NCBI GenBank assembly: GCA_033002965.1
Contig: JAURVB010003089.1
Coordinates: forward strand, 16,471-80,470
Source: Piper betle
Lineage: Eukaryota > Streptophyta > Magnoliopsida > Piperales > Piperaceae
DNA: 64,000 bases
Direction of reading: 5' to 3'
Made by a program: the position numbers and the translations under genes. The stretch's first letter is position 1. The number at the start of each line of letters is the position of its first letter. Shown here in pieces: positions 1 through 11,604 of the stretch. The notes beneath the pieces were generated by a model. It saw only the letters and a program-made list of their open reading frames with translations, did no database searches and was not told the origin of the DNA.

Positions 1-810
1 TTTATACGATTTGAGCTTTGCCCTATTAGGGTTAGTATCAAGTTGATTCGAACGAGCTCGACCCAGACTAATTTTCAGACCATGAGTATGGGCCCAGGTG
101 GCCGTTGAGCATGTTATAGTGACTGAGTATGCCCGACATGCATATGATAGTTTCAATTATGATACAATAGAATATGAGTTATCAGTGTACACATGAGGTA
201 TACAAATGATTTTTTTTATGAGTTAGCCAAGGTTTTAAGCCTAAATCTAGGCCATTGCAGTGTTTAATATCTGTTTGGGATTTTCTAGGTATTTTATTTG
301 CATGCTGCATAGGAATTTTGAATAACTGGATTGTGCCCATGTGGGCTTTGCTTGATTGAGTTCAGGGTTCGAGGCTCATTTAGTCTTTTTGCCTCGATTC
401 CTGTCTATAGAGTCACTTTGGGGACTGGAGTACGTTTTGACTTTAGACGGTCTTGATCCAAGCTTTTTGTCTATATGTATATTGAATATCCCATAGGTGG
501 GTCCCACTAGACCACGTGGCAAGATCTGAGCTGTCCACGTCAACCATAGCTTCACCATGTTATATTTCTCGAGAGTTTTCACGCTTTCAGAATTTACACT
601 TTTTAGAGCCGCTACCACTTAAGCTCACTACCGGCGAGTCTTCACCTTGCCCCCGGCCACTGGACTTGCACCCTCATGACCGCCTCGCGGCCGGCTTTCT
701 ATTCATACCACTTACGACCACCAGCACTGATGTTGTTGTCGCCGAAGAAGAGTTTTTGGAAGCCAATTTCCGCCACCACGGCCTCCCTTTCGGGCCGTTT
801 TCTGGCACTG

Positions 811-882
811 ACGAGCTACCTCTGGCCAATCCAACCATCCACACAGACGAGCTACCTCTGGCCAATCCAACCATCCACACAG
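811..882. repeat. Perfect 36-bp tandem duplication inside the LTR
   Basis: The 36-bp unit starting 'acgagctacctctgg' occurs at 811-846 and again, identical, at 847-882. The second LTR copy (near 17,400) does not show it, so it arose after the two LTRs separated. Confidence 0.9.
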
Positions 883-1663
883 CTTCTATTTGCCGAGATC
901 TTCATTTTGAGACCACCCATGACCACCACTGCGGCCGCGATCAGCCATCGTCAATGTCGTTGCACCTGGCAGTGATTTTGAAGCGATTCTGAGTGTTTCT
1001 GACCGTTTTTCGGCCAGCCGACAGCTGGACCTTGCTAGTCGTCACTACCATCATGTTTGCCATCCTCCCTTCTGTCAACCCAAACCAGCAGCGAACCCAG
1101 CTCGTCGCCGTTGGTATTTTCTGGCGACGGGCACCGCAGCCCCTTGTCGAGCTCGTTTACCAGTTTGCCATGATCGCGCTCTCCTGGCCGTGCCCGAGTC
1201 TACCAGCTGTGTCCATGTCCATCACTCCAAACCAGCCCAATTGACATAGCCCAACAGTTTATTTAACTCAGACCAAGTTGGCTCGGTCTAACTCAATTAG
1301 GTTTAGCTTGATTCGATCCGGTTTAGCCCATTTTTGGCCGTTTCTCGACCATTTTTAGTAATTCGATAGCCCCTATATTAGTTTAGATGCATATTCACAT
1401 TGTTTAGCATGTTTGGATATTATGAGTATTTTTTCATTTATTAATTGTTTATTTATTTATCTATTCATTTATTCATGATTATTTATTTCTTATTATTTAT
1501 ATATTTGTTGACTATGATAAATGTTTATGTAACTAATTATTGTTATTGATAATGTATTTATTCATAGATATTATTTTTGTTCATGTTTATCTTATTTTAT
1601 TTATTTAATTAATTGATTATTAATTATTTCTTACTCAAGTTATTATTTAAACATAATTAGGCG

Positions 1664-2228
1664 TAGGGCTGCTAAATGAGCGAGCGAACCAAGTTCAACT
1701 TGTGCTCGAACTTGGCTCGAATAGTTTAAAACTCGTTCGAACTCGACTCGAAATCGAACTAATTTTGAACATATATGCTCGAGTTTGACTTGAATATCTT
1801 TTATGTGTTCGAGCTCGACTTGAGCTCAAATACACTTAAACTGTCTTAACTTTCCTGAGCTCGAACCCGACTCGATTAAAAGTCAAAAATACCTCACTTC
1901 AAAAAAATGCAATCAATGTGGATTGAACCGACAACCTTGATGTCATCAACTTGAATACCTACCATCTCAACTATCTCACTTCTTTATTATTATATTGTAT
2001 ATAAATATACATATATAATATAATGTAAAGACTATATTATTATATTATTTTATGGAGTTGAGTTCGAGTTATATCCGAGTCGAGTCTAGTTGAGTCAAGC
2101 ACGACCTTGCTCAAGCTCGGCTTGCATTTAAGTTCGAGCTTGAGCATTTAAATGTCTAGTTTCAAGTCCAGTTGAACTGAGCCGAATGCTAAATGCTCAC
2201 GAGCTGACTCACTCAATTAGCAGCCCTA
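1664..2228. mobile_element. hAT-type MITE with 8-bp target site duplication
   Basis: A 565-bp insertion is bounded by terminal inverted repeats: left TAGGGCTGCTAAATGAGCGA, right ending in the complement (…tcaattagcagcccta) with few mismatches. The flanks carry an 8-bp direct repeat, ATTAGGCG (1,656-1,663) and ATTAAGCG (2,229-2,236), one mismatch. The paralogous LTR at about 18,320-18,350 runs through this point without the insert, giving an empty site. The interior is rich in 'ctcgaactcg'-type repeats and has no transposase ORF, so it is non-autonomous. TIR sequence and 8-bp duplication fit hAT. Confidence 0.85.
1920..1973 (-). other. tRNA-like internal promoter region inside the MITE
   Basis: On the minus strand the order is TAGTTGAGATGGTAGG (1,961-1,973 and flank), resembling a Pol III A box, then about 35 bp later GGTTCAATCC (1,920-1,929), one base from the B-box consensus GGTTCGAATCC. 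Spacing resembles a tRNA gene or SINE head, but flanking bases do not form an acceptor stem, so it is not a tRNA gene. It may be a captured SINE fragment. Confidence 0.35.
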
Positions 2229-2506
2229 ATTAAGCGTATGCTCATATATTTAATATTTATATTAATATTCTTGATGATTAATTAATATTAGTTATTTATT
2301 TATTTATTTATCTATTGATTTAATTAATTAATTAATTATTTGTTTATTTAATTATTTATATGTTTACTAATACGAGTATATATGATATTTACCAGGGTCT
2401 AGTCGTTTATTTATATAGAATAATTATATTATTATTTTATTATTAGAGTTTTATTTATAATCATATATTTATTATTTACCTAATTATTTATGAGTGTATT
2501 TATTTG

Positions 2507-2538
<32 letters not shown>

Positions 2539-3628
2539 GTCTCGATTTATGTGTTGTATGTTTAGTTGTAGGTTTCTTTAGTATTGTTTTATTTATTAGG
2601 ATGTATTAATGATATGAGCACATACCACGAGCATGCATCATATAGTGTTATTAGTATTTTAGTTCGCATTGGGTTTTGATATAGGTTATGAAGTTTGAGC
2701 TCGTCGTAGATGTGTTGATGTGTTTGGAGCTTGGACCACAGGTCCGTAGGACTCTCCCTCTCTATTTGACTCCCTGTGTGTCGAGTTTAACCTTATTTTA
2801 GACGTTAGACGACATCGGCGGCGTTTTATCGGATCCCTCCGATGACGGGCTATTTAGTCATGTTTTTTACACATGTTTGATAAGACTACAAGGATGAGAT
2901 CCCTTGTTAGTTTTTGAATTGAAGCTCCAAAAATATATGATACAAGCCTCTTTCCTAAGCCTATTATATGAGTACGTGCATTTTTATGGATTTTATGAAT
3001 AAAAGAGTGAGCGGTATGAAGATATGTATGAATCCCACTAATATTCCTTCAAACCTTGAGGTAGTGCGGTGTATGAGGGTACTGTATAATGGAGTACATT
3101 TCTAGAATTTGTGGCACTAACTTAACTATTTATTTTGCCACTCAAGTACCGTGGCGTGTGAAATATGGAGGATATGAGGGTGTAAGTGTTGTATGTATGA
3201 ATATGAATATTAGCCGTGCATGCGAGCCGACATTTGCTTAAGTATGTTGCTTATTGCCCGGTGTGAGGCAATTCTGAAGTTTATAAGTTTCTGTGGGTAA
3301 TAGAATACCCATTTACCAATTTGTATTAGTTATTTTTCAGACCAGTAACATTCGTTACTGATATTTTTCAAATAATATTTTTGGTGGGAAGATAAATAAA
3401 CGGTACACACACTTGATCTCAATGCAGTTATTTACTTTCTTACCTTTATTTATATTCGATGTGTTTTGACACGTATTTAACAGTGTATTCCATTCACATG
3501 ACACCAAGAAAGTTGTTTCGATCTATTTCATTGATTGAGTCATACCGACCAACAATTTTAAATATGACTTGACTCGATCGTAATATTTCTTATTCGGTTC
3601 TTAGGTGAACCGAAATCAGGGTATTGCA

Positions 3629-4176
3629 GCACTCACTTTGATTGTTATTAGCTGCAGCCGATGATCACTAGATGGAATGGAATTGAGCACTACCATAGTG
3701 TCATTCCTTAAAATATATATCTCTACAAGACATAGCTCTTGTAAGCCGCTTTTCTTTCTTCCTTGTGCATCTTTTTAGTTTGTTTCCAAGAATCTAGATG
3801 GGTAACATTGATTTTTTTCATTGAAAAAAAAAATTGTTCGCATGATTGATTGTCTTTTAGATAATTGTCATGTGTACATGGAGTGGAATCACTTCTAAAG
3901 TTATAACATACGATATGCTGAGACATACATGTTCTTATACATTGCCATTTGCTGATACGAGAATATCCACTTCAGCTAAATACTAAGCAATCTCTATATT
4001 TATTAAATGAGAGAACAATATTTTCTACTATATACTATAATTAATAACATTAGCTAATGAATCATGTAACTTATAGTGGCAAAGTAGAAAGTATTATGAT
4101 CTAGGGTTACAATCTCACAACCAAGGTATACTCATAGATTACACCAAGAATTAAATGTGGCCAATTATACCATGGA
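3629..4176. other. AT-rich sequence between LTR pieces, no gene seen
   Basis: It follows the LTR end at 3,628, where a primer-binding site and 5' leader would be expected. I see no clear match to a tRNA 3' end and no coding similarity. Confidence 0.5.
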
Positions 4177-4932
4177 TGCAACACCCCAATCTCGCTCACT
4201 CACGAACCAAACCGGAAATATTACAAGTGACCGAACCGTTCGCTAATTTACTTAATTCGGTCAACCCAACCCGGATCTACCTTCGACATCTCAAAATGGT
4301 GATGCAAACATTTAATGCATAGATGAGATGTTTAGGCTCTAACATTGTTCTAGATAAATGATATGATATACAATCCACATTCAAAACAAAACCAAACTCG
4401 TTAAAAATTAGAAAAAAACAACGATTTAAAAAAAATTGGACAGAATCTCCCCGGAAAGTGCAGTAGGGACCACCCTGTCAATAACAAATAATATATATAT
4501 ATATAATGATAAAAGTGGAAAAAATAGCAAAAACATGAGTTTTTCTTGCAACATTTCCATTCTAATCATTTTTTATCTTCTGAGCCGAGTTTGAACTCCA
4601 TTGCTCAACCTCTTAGGTTCTATTCACAATTTTTAATCACATACAAAATATTTCATCAAATTCACTCGTCATTCCTGCAATAAAAATGTCATAACATTAA
4701 ATTCACACCATTCACAGCAATTGATCACTCAACAATATTCATACACAGGCTCGACAGGTACATCTTTGCATAGCACATCATTGTTCCTCTGCAGTCTCGA
4801 CAGCGCTCAATAGTCAAGATACAAAAACATTAGTAACGAGTGTTACTGGTCTAGAAATAACTAATAAAGAAAATGACGCCTGAGAGCTGACTCTTTTGTT
4901 AAATGAAGTCAATCATATACTTCTGCATAGAA
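4177..4932 (-). mobile_element. Inverted LTR fragment
   Basis: It begins TGCAACACCCCAATC, the reverse complement of a typical LTR 3' end, and is collinear with 12,618-13,400: both have 'accggaaat.ttacaag.gacc', 'ggtcaacc' and 'ggacaga.t.tccc' in order, followed by a TA run. Near its far end (4,832-4,847) is AGTAAC-GAGT-GTTACT, a short palindrome shared by several LTR copies in the window. Confidence 0.6.
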
Positions 4933-5950
4933 TGTGACACCCCAATTTTGGTTCACCTAAAAACTGAATAAAAATTTTCACGATCTATTCGACTCATGTC
5001 TAAAGAAGTTAATATAGAAGGCTCTATCAATAATCTAGATTGAAATAACTCACTTAGTGTTAAGAAAATGGAAGACATTACTAAATATTCGTGAAAACTC
5101 ATCAAATGTAAATAAAACCATGAAAGGAAATAATTATGTTGAGCTCAAGTGTGTGTAGCGTCTAACTCAGGATCACCAAACCTACATATATAATAAGAAA
5201 AACATTAGTAACAAGTGTAACTAGTCCAAAAAACTAACAGTCAAACTATCATAGGAGAGTTGACTCTCCTGTTAAAGGAAAATATTTATATACTTCTTCA
5301 TAGAATCTCTCATAAGGACTTCAATTAGGAGTCGTCGGCCTCAGTTCGACAACATCCCATTCTATCTCATCTCATGCCTTGGCAAACTTTAAAATTATCC
5401 CTTCTGCGGGAACATCAATTTCTTTTCCTCTTTCCTTTAGCCCTCTACATCCTCTGTATCACTCTTGGCCTTGAGCATAGAGGTCGAGCACTCTCAGGCA
5501 TGGGCCTTCAATACCCTTTGAAACTACAAGTTTTGACATGTATTGGATTGTAGTTTCCATAATCCTCCACCCTTCTATGGGTTTCAGGAACTCAAAGATG
5601 GAGTTGTCAAGATCTCTCTAGAATGGAATGACTCGCTCACCAATCCAGAGCCCTTGACTAGTACACGCCCACTCGCATAATGCAGTTATCGATTTTCCCT
5701 TGTCTCATATCTCACCAAAAAACTCAAGAAAATCATATATAGGCCTCAGAAGGGATTTATATAACAGGCCCAAAGGCAACTTGCGGTAGATCTTGTTTTT
5801 GAAATCCGACTTGAGGGATCTCATCCTCGAGGGTTATTAATCACGAAAGTAAAATACGTCTAGATAACTCTTGTTAAGTTGGGGTACAATAAAACAACCA
5901 CTTAACAAGTCTTGAAATCTAGATATCAAATCAGCAATAGACTATAGCAA
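4933..5950 (-). mobile_element. Second inverted LTR fragment, degraded
   Basis: It begins TGTGACACCCCAATTTTGG and repeats the order of the preceding fragment ('cattagtaacaagtg' at about 5,205, then 'gttgactctcctgttaaa'). The part at about 5,710-5,930 matches, inverted, the LTR sequence near 8,050-8,240 and 10,330-10,500, including 'gagggatctcatcctcgagg'. No coding sequence is evident. Confidence 0.55.
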
Positions 5951-7440
5951 CTGTAATAACCCGCCATTTTTCATAACATTGTGGGCCTAGCTGGCTAGGT
6001 GTTACTCACAATTAAGCAAATATGTCTAACATTTTTATTTAACAAAACATATAAAGATCCCACAGTCTTAGACCGTTTCCTAGTAGCCACACTTATTTCT
6101 CAAATAAATTATAAAAGGAGTCCTCATATTTATTTTGCTCCATGCTCCGGTTGTCAATCACCTAATTTCGTATCTGTACACCTACGGAGGCAATTCCGCG
6201 TTAGTGAATACAACACTGAGTAGTATAATAGATAAAACAAATCAAGTACATTCCACTATTTCCTTATGTTTATTTTAATATGCGGTGGAGCGATTCCGCT
6301 ATACTCCAAAACAATGCGGAGGAGGTATCCGCTGTGATCCGCACACCCCGGCCGTAGCCCTTTTGTGGGGAGGCTACCACTACCGTCTCCAGTGCCAGTG
6401 CCTCGCACACCCCGGCCGTAGCCTTTTTGTGGGGAACCTATCACTGCACTCAGGTGATTGCTACGCCCCATTTGTAGGGAAGCTCTCACTACCAATTCTA
6501 GTGCCAGTGCCTCGCACACCCCGGCCGTAGCCTTTTTATGGGGAGGCTATCACTGCACTCCTGTGCCAGTGCCTTGCACACCCTGGCTGTAGCCTTTTTA
6601 TGGGGAGGCTATCACTGCACTCAGCTGATTGCTATGCCCCGTTTGTGGGGAAGCTCTCACTGTCAACTCTAGTGCCAGTGTCTCGCACACCCCGGCCGTA
6701 GCCTTTTATGGGGAGGCTATCACTGCACTCCTGTGCCAGTGCCTTGTACGCCCTGGTGTAGCCTTTTTATGGGGAGGCTATCACTGCACTCAGGTGATTG
6801 CTTTGCCTCGTTTGCGGGGAAGCTCTCACTACCAATTCTAGTGCCAGTGCCTCACACACCCGGGCCATAGCCTTTTTATGGGGAGGCTATCACTGCACTC
6901 CAGTGCGATGGAGGAATCACTGTGCCTCGCTCACCCCGGCCGTAGCCTTTTTATGGGGCGGCTATCACTACTCCAAAACAATGTCGATGCATTACACAAT
7001 TTACGCCCATAATACGACCCAGTGTCGGACTGAGTCAATTCTTTGACCCCGGTTGCACTCGGTGCATGGTGGTCGAATCTGGGCTCAGGCCGACCTAGGC
7101 TACCAATAAGGAAAGTACGATGTTCTACCTATTATACGTACCTGACTTGTGATTTCGTCTAACTCTGATCCGCTAACCCTAATCTGAATGAGGGCATAAA
7201 ATTATACATTAGTATAATTTTATTTTGCATGAACCTACATGCAACTACATGACTGATATACTATCAATTTTAATTGATGCAATTAGTTCATGTTAATCTT
7301 CATTTCTTATTAAATTTTCAGCAATTCTAATGATAATTAATTATTAATTATCCCCATCCAAATCCCCATTATCTAATTGATAATTTAATTACTAAAATGC
7401 CCCATACTTACCTGGTCGCCATTCTACTTTAACAATTCAT
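5951..7440. other. LTR-like remnant hosting a minisatellite
   Basis: It starts TGTAATAACCCGCC, resembling an inverted LTR end, and another such start (TGTAACGACCCC) is seen at 7,440. The middle is a minisatellite listed separately. Open frames through it are translations of the repeat. Confidence 0.35.
6285..6990. repeat. Minisatellite with GGCCGTAGCC core
   Basis: About nine or ten related units contain 'caccccggccgtagcc', 'ttttatggggaggctatcac' and 'tgcactc'. Longer versions alternate with a 'caggtgattgctacgcccc' segment, so short (~75 bp) and long (~175 bp) higher-order units mix. Units differ by substitutions and small indels. Confidence 0.85.
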
Positions 7441-8040
7441 GTAACGACCCCAAAGCTCCCAGCTTTATTGTAGTCAACCAGCGAAAGCCGGTATTCTCAC
7501 CATGCATGGCGACCAACCAGTAACGTGGCGGCCTCCATTTGCTGCTATGGCGTCTCCAACTTGGCCACCACATGGCAACCCTCAACCAGTCCTTGGCGAC
7601 CCTCTTCCGGCTACCCAATCAGCAACCCCGACTAACATGTCTTCTTTTCCTTCCACCCAATTTCAGACCCCATCTTCTACCTCCTCGATGGTCGGCCACC
7701 CAAGGTGACACCGTCCGGCCAGCCGCACCGCTGGGAGCACTCCCTACTTCTAGCATGTCAACCCAACTCACAAGGATGGAAGAATATGAGTAGAATTCAA
7801 GAAGTCATTATATTAAATTTTATTAATATGTGTGGAATTTAAGAAGTCATTACCTTAAATTTTATAGAAAAGAACGTAATCACTCATAACTATATCATTT
7901 GTGTGATAATGAAAAGTCAAAAACTTACTATTAAGTGAATACGAATGGGTTATAAATGATATTTATTCTTAAGAATTTATTGAATTAAATATTATTAATG
8001 GTTCGTTTTAAGATTTATAAAACCCTAAATAAAATACCCT
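7441..8040. other. No gene seen; possible LTR remnant
   Basis: The segment begins with an inverted-LTR-like TGTAACGACCCC. A GC-richer zone (7,500-7,760) gives short frames on both strands without recognisable domains. 7,790-7,860 holds two copies of 'gaatt.aagaagtcatta'. Confidence 0.4.
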
Positions 8041-8235
8041 AATTATTTTTTTCCTGGGTTTTACAGAGGATGTATTGAGTGGTGGTTTTATTGTATCCCA
8101 CTCTACACAGGCCATTTGGCCGATTGTATTTCCGGATTTACAACCCTTGAGGATGAGATTCGTCGAGCATGTTTTTGAAAACAATATCCACCACAAGATG
8201 CCTTCGGGCCAATATTATATAATTCCCTACCTAGG

Positions 8236-8278
<43 letters not shown>

Positions 8279-8340
8279 TTTGTGTTTTCAGTGAGATGTG
8301 TGATGGAGGAAACCGATGACCACGTCTTGAGATAGAGCGT
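8041..8340 (+). mobile_element. Truncated 5' LTR remnant with (TA)n tract
   Basis: It is collinear with 10,315-10,620 of the downstream LTR ('cccactctacacaggccattt', then 'gaggatgaga', 'atattatataattc'). A (TA)n run fills 8,238-8,272, where the other copy has (CT)n followed by (TA)n (10,487-10,531). It directly precedes the gag relic at 8,559, consistent with a damaged 5' LTR. Confidence 0.6.
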
Positions 8341-8558
8341 GTGCTTGTCAAAGCGGGCTCTGGAACTGGTGAGCATAGCAAACTCTCAGTCGATCCAGTT
8401 AGAAGATATTTTCACACGTGATGTGTGTGCAAAGACTGCTTCAAGTCCAGCTAGTAGGTATATATTTCTGTCCTTGTTGTCTTTGATTTACAAATTTCTC
8501 ATCAATGGTAGTGTGGCACTATTTTCAAGATTGGTTCAGTGAGTAGGGGTAATCATGG

Positions 8559-9110
8559 TAAGAACTCGAAATATACGGAATAGGACTCCATCGCCTCCTT
8601 CACCCAGACAAGTTAGCTCTACTCATGTTCACAGCGAGACGGTGTCTAGCCGATCTAGAGCTGCACCACCGCCAGGAAATCCCAGTGAGCCAACTCAATA
8701 AGCCGCCATAGCATGAGCCATCATAGTGGAAGCCGCTACAACATTACAAGCCATCAAACCAAAATGGTGGCTGCCATTGCACGGTTGGCAGAGGTAAAAA
8801 TGCAGATTTGACACTTTTGTAGATGTGGTGCGAGCCGCAAGCAAAGATGAGCAAATCTTGGCTACTCAACCCGCCGAGACTATGATCAAAGACAACAATG
8901 CCCTCAACAATATCAATCGGATCAGAGAACACAACAGAGGTGTCAGATAGATGCTCCAGCTGCAATGAGTTATGGATGGACAAGTTCAGAAGAACAGACA
9001 CCCAACGACACCCAACATGCCAGATCTGTGGACGCCGTCACAAAGGAATATGTAGAGTGGGTAGATGTGGTCAACCAGGACATCGAGAGTGAAGCCACCC
9101 TAATTTAAAA
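8559..9110 (+). pseudogene. Retrotransposon gag relic with zinc knuckle
   Basis: An ATG at about 8,559 opens a short frame starting MVRTRNIRNRTPSPPSP, a gag-like N-terminus that soon meets a stop. At 9,016-9,090 another frame reads CQICGRRHKG…RCGQPGHRE, the conserved head and tail of the gypsy gag CCHC knuckle region; a middle part is missing. About 50 bp later comes 'gaggacaaaagttttatatgaggga', a purine-rich tract like those just upstream of 3' LTRs. Protease, reverse transcriptase, RNase H and integrase are absent, so pol was lost or the element was non-autonomous. Confidence 0.75.
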
Positions 9111-9143
9111 TTTTGAGGACAAAAGTTTTATATGAGGGATGAT

Positions 9144-10485
9144 TGTAAAACTCATGATTTGAGTTAGGGTTTTATAGTCTAAACTGATCGGTTCGACCGT
9201 TATTTTTAGTTAAGTCAATTTTAGAACACGCGTACCAAGCCGTGGACGGTCTTGTATTATGAACCATGGGAGTCATGTGTGCCCAAGTATATGATGATAA
9301 CGTTAGTAAGATAGCAGTAGAATGAGTTATCAGAATATATGAGAGTACGCAAGATTTTTCTTAATTTATTTTAATTAAATCGTAGAATTTTTTAGGCCAA
9401 ATAACGTATTAGGAGACATTACGGGTAATTTGGGTGGGTTATTAGTTATTGAGCATGTCGTTGATGTCTATTATATTTTATAGGATTTTTTATTAGAAGT
9501 TAGTATTATTTTTTATTAGAGTCAGAGTCGAGTCAAGTTTTAATTACGAGATAAACATTCATTTTTCTTACAAACCATTTGTTTTTTCTCATTGACCATT
9601 CGTTTTTCTCAACTGACCATTCATTTTTTCTCGCCTAACCATTCGTTTTTCTCACCTGACCATTCGTTATTCTCACCTACCCATTCGTTTTTCTCACCCT
9701 GACATCTACATATTCCACACTTCTGTGATTCAACCACCATCATCCTTCTCACTCAATTTCCTTCTTCTTTTTCTTCCTTCCCTCTTCCCCACAATCCTCA
9801 CTCGAGCTGGCCACAACTTTGTCGTCGTCTTCGTGTGACTGACGATTACGTATAAACTTTTATCTGATTTAATTATTTAAAATTTATAATTATTATGCAC
9901 GACATGCTAGGAATGATTAACTGTTGTGATAAATGCTTGATTGTAAAGGAAGTGAAGATTTGCATGATTTGATCGATAGTTAGTAATCTAATTAAGTAAA
10001 TTAAATTTAAGTATGCAAATTGACTGCAACATAACTTAGAAAAACATACTAAAATTGGGATGAATAGGATGAGATATTTTTACATTGATTGTTTGACTAT
10101 TGTTAGATGTTGATAGCATTGTATGTGTTATATCCATGATGAGTTTGATGCATCATTCAGTTAGTGGGTGTTATCTTTTAGATTTGTTGTGTAGGTACGG
10201 AGTAGGAGCTCACCACTTAGGCACGTAGACACACTTGGAGATTCTACCAGGTCCGATTAGGGCTCGCTCTCTATTTATCGTCTCATTCTATCATGTTTTG
10301 TTTAGAACAAGAAAGAGGACGTGTCAAGTGCTGGTTTTATCATATCCCACTCTACACAGGCCATTTAGCTGATTGTATTTTCAGATTAACAACCCTCGAG
10401 GATGAGATCCCTTGAGCATGTTTTCGAAAATAATATCCGCCACAAGATACCTTCGGGCCTATATTATATAATTCTCTACCCAGGC

Positions 10486-10532
<47 letters not shown>

Positions 10533-11604
10533 GTTTTCACATTTTTCAGTGAGATGTGTGATGGAGGAAACCAATGACCACGTCTTGAGATAGGGTGTGT
10601 GCTTGTCAAAGCGGACTTTGAAACTAGTGAGTGTCCACTCTATTCCCGAGGGATCCTGACAACTCCACCTTTGAGTTCTTCAAACCTGGAGAAGAGTGAA
10701 GGTTTACGGAGTACTGCTGTGCAGCGTATGTCTAGACTGATGGTGAAAAAGGGTACTGAAGGAGCATGTCTAAGAGTACTTGGCCCATGTACTCAAGGCC
10801 AGGCGTAATACGGAGGGCGTAGAGAGCTGAGATGAATGATAATGATTTTGATAGTTTGAATGGTTGAGGAAAGAGAATGTTATGGAAAGAGAAAGTTATG
10901 GAAAGGGACGTTGCCCCCTAAGGGCAACGGCTCCCATTACTGCCCTTATGAGAGTTTTTGAGGAAGTATATGAGATTTTTATTCAACAAGAGGGTCAGCT
11001 CTCTTGTGTCAGTTTGATATTATTTATTTTGTGAACCGGTAACACTTGTTACTGCCGATTTTCTATTATTTATGTAGGTGAGAATCTCGAAGACTGAGCG
11101 CTATCAGGACTACAGAGTAGTAGTAAAGCCGTTGTACACATTTACCTTCCTCACGTAGTGAATGAAAATGATGTTTTCTAGGCTATGTGAATGAGGAGAT
11201 TGTTTTAGATTATTCTGTGACATGCCATGAACGTTTAGCCTGTGGAACGAAACTAAAATGAAAGTGAAATAAAAATGTCATGTTTTGGAATTATGTTGAT
11301 ATAAATATTTATTATTGCACTTTTAGGAAAGACTCAGTTTATTTTATTTTATTTAAATATTACTTATTGTTGAACCTCTTTTCACGATTATTCTATCTGT
11401 GTACAATCGCATATCATGGCATACATATAGGGCCACATTAGAACTCAAGCATCCCATTCATGCATTATATACTTGCACTACTATTTTAAAGACATAGAGG
11501 GGAGATCTGAGTCGGCTTCACTGAATCAAGTAGTTTGGCAAACGGTTTGGTTGCCGGTAGCATTTTTGGGTCGGTTCACGGGTGAACCAGAATGGGGTGT
11601 TACA
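9144..11604 (+). mobile_element. 3' LTR, about 2.46 kb, of the gag-relic element
   Basis: It starts TGTAAAACTCATGATTTGAG just after a purine-rich tract and ends GAATGGGGTGTTACA, giving TG…CA termini. Landmarks are tandem 'accattcgtttttctcacc' repeats (9,566-9,700), a (CT)n(TA)n tract (10,487-10,531), and the palindrome-like GTAACACTTGTTAC near 11,040. Parts recur inverted at 5,710-5,930 and 20,555-22,040. Its 5' partner is only partly preserved at 8,041-8,340. Confidence 0.7.
9566..9700. repeat. Short tandem repeats in LTR, ~22-25 bp unit
   Basis: Six imperfect units of 'gaccattcgtttttctcacc' follow each other. The inverted LTR copies near 21,118-21,220 and 21,868-21,955 carry the complementary 'gagaaaaacgaatggtc' series, so the array was part of the LTR before these copies dispersed. 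Confidence 0.85.

Larger units (their letters stand above)
1..3628 (+). mobile_element. LTR of a Ty3/gypsy-like retrotransposon (left end outside window)
   Basis: This stretch aligns by eye over its length with 16,554-19,806, in the same order and orientation. Shared landmarks are the text around 'gagtatgcccgacatgca', a GC-rich zone at about 500-1,250, long ATTT-rich tracts, 'ggactctccctctct' near 2,750, and the end 'gaaccgaaatcagg'. It ends in a CA dinucleotide in 'ggtattgca', the degraded form of the usual GGGTGTTACA end. A TATA-like run occurs near 472 ('tctatatgtatatt'). Divergence from the second copy is high, roughly a quarter of positions by eye, so the element is old. Open frames inside it are on both strands and match no protein. 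Superfamily is inferred from the linked gag relics and from the TGTAACACCC-type ends. Confidence 0.75.

Noticed and set aside
516..992. 158-codon open frame in the first LTR
   Set aside because: Begins at GTG rather than ATG, overlaps an internal 36-bp duplication, and is not preserved in the sister LTR.
1920..1980. Possible tRNA gene
   Set aside because: A- and B-box-like motifs are present but there is no pairing acceptor stem or proper anticodon arm.
6256..7046. Several 70-87 codon frames
   Set aside because: Translations of the minisatellite units in different frames.
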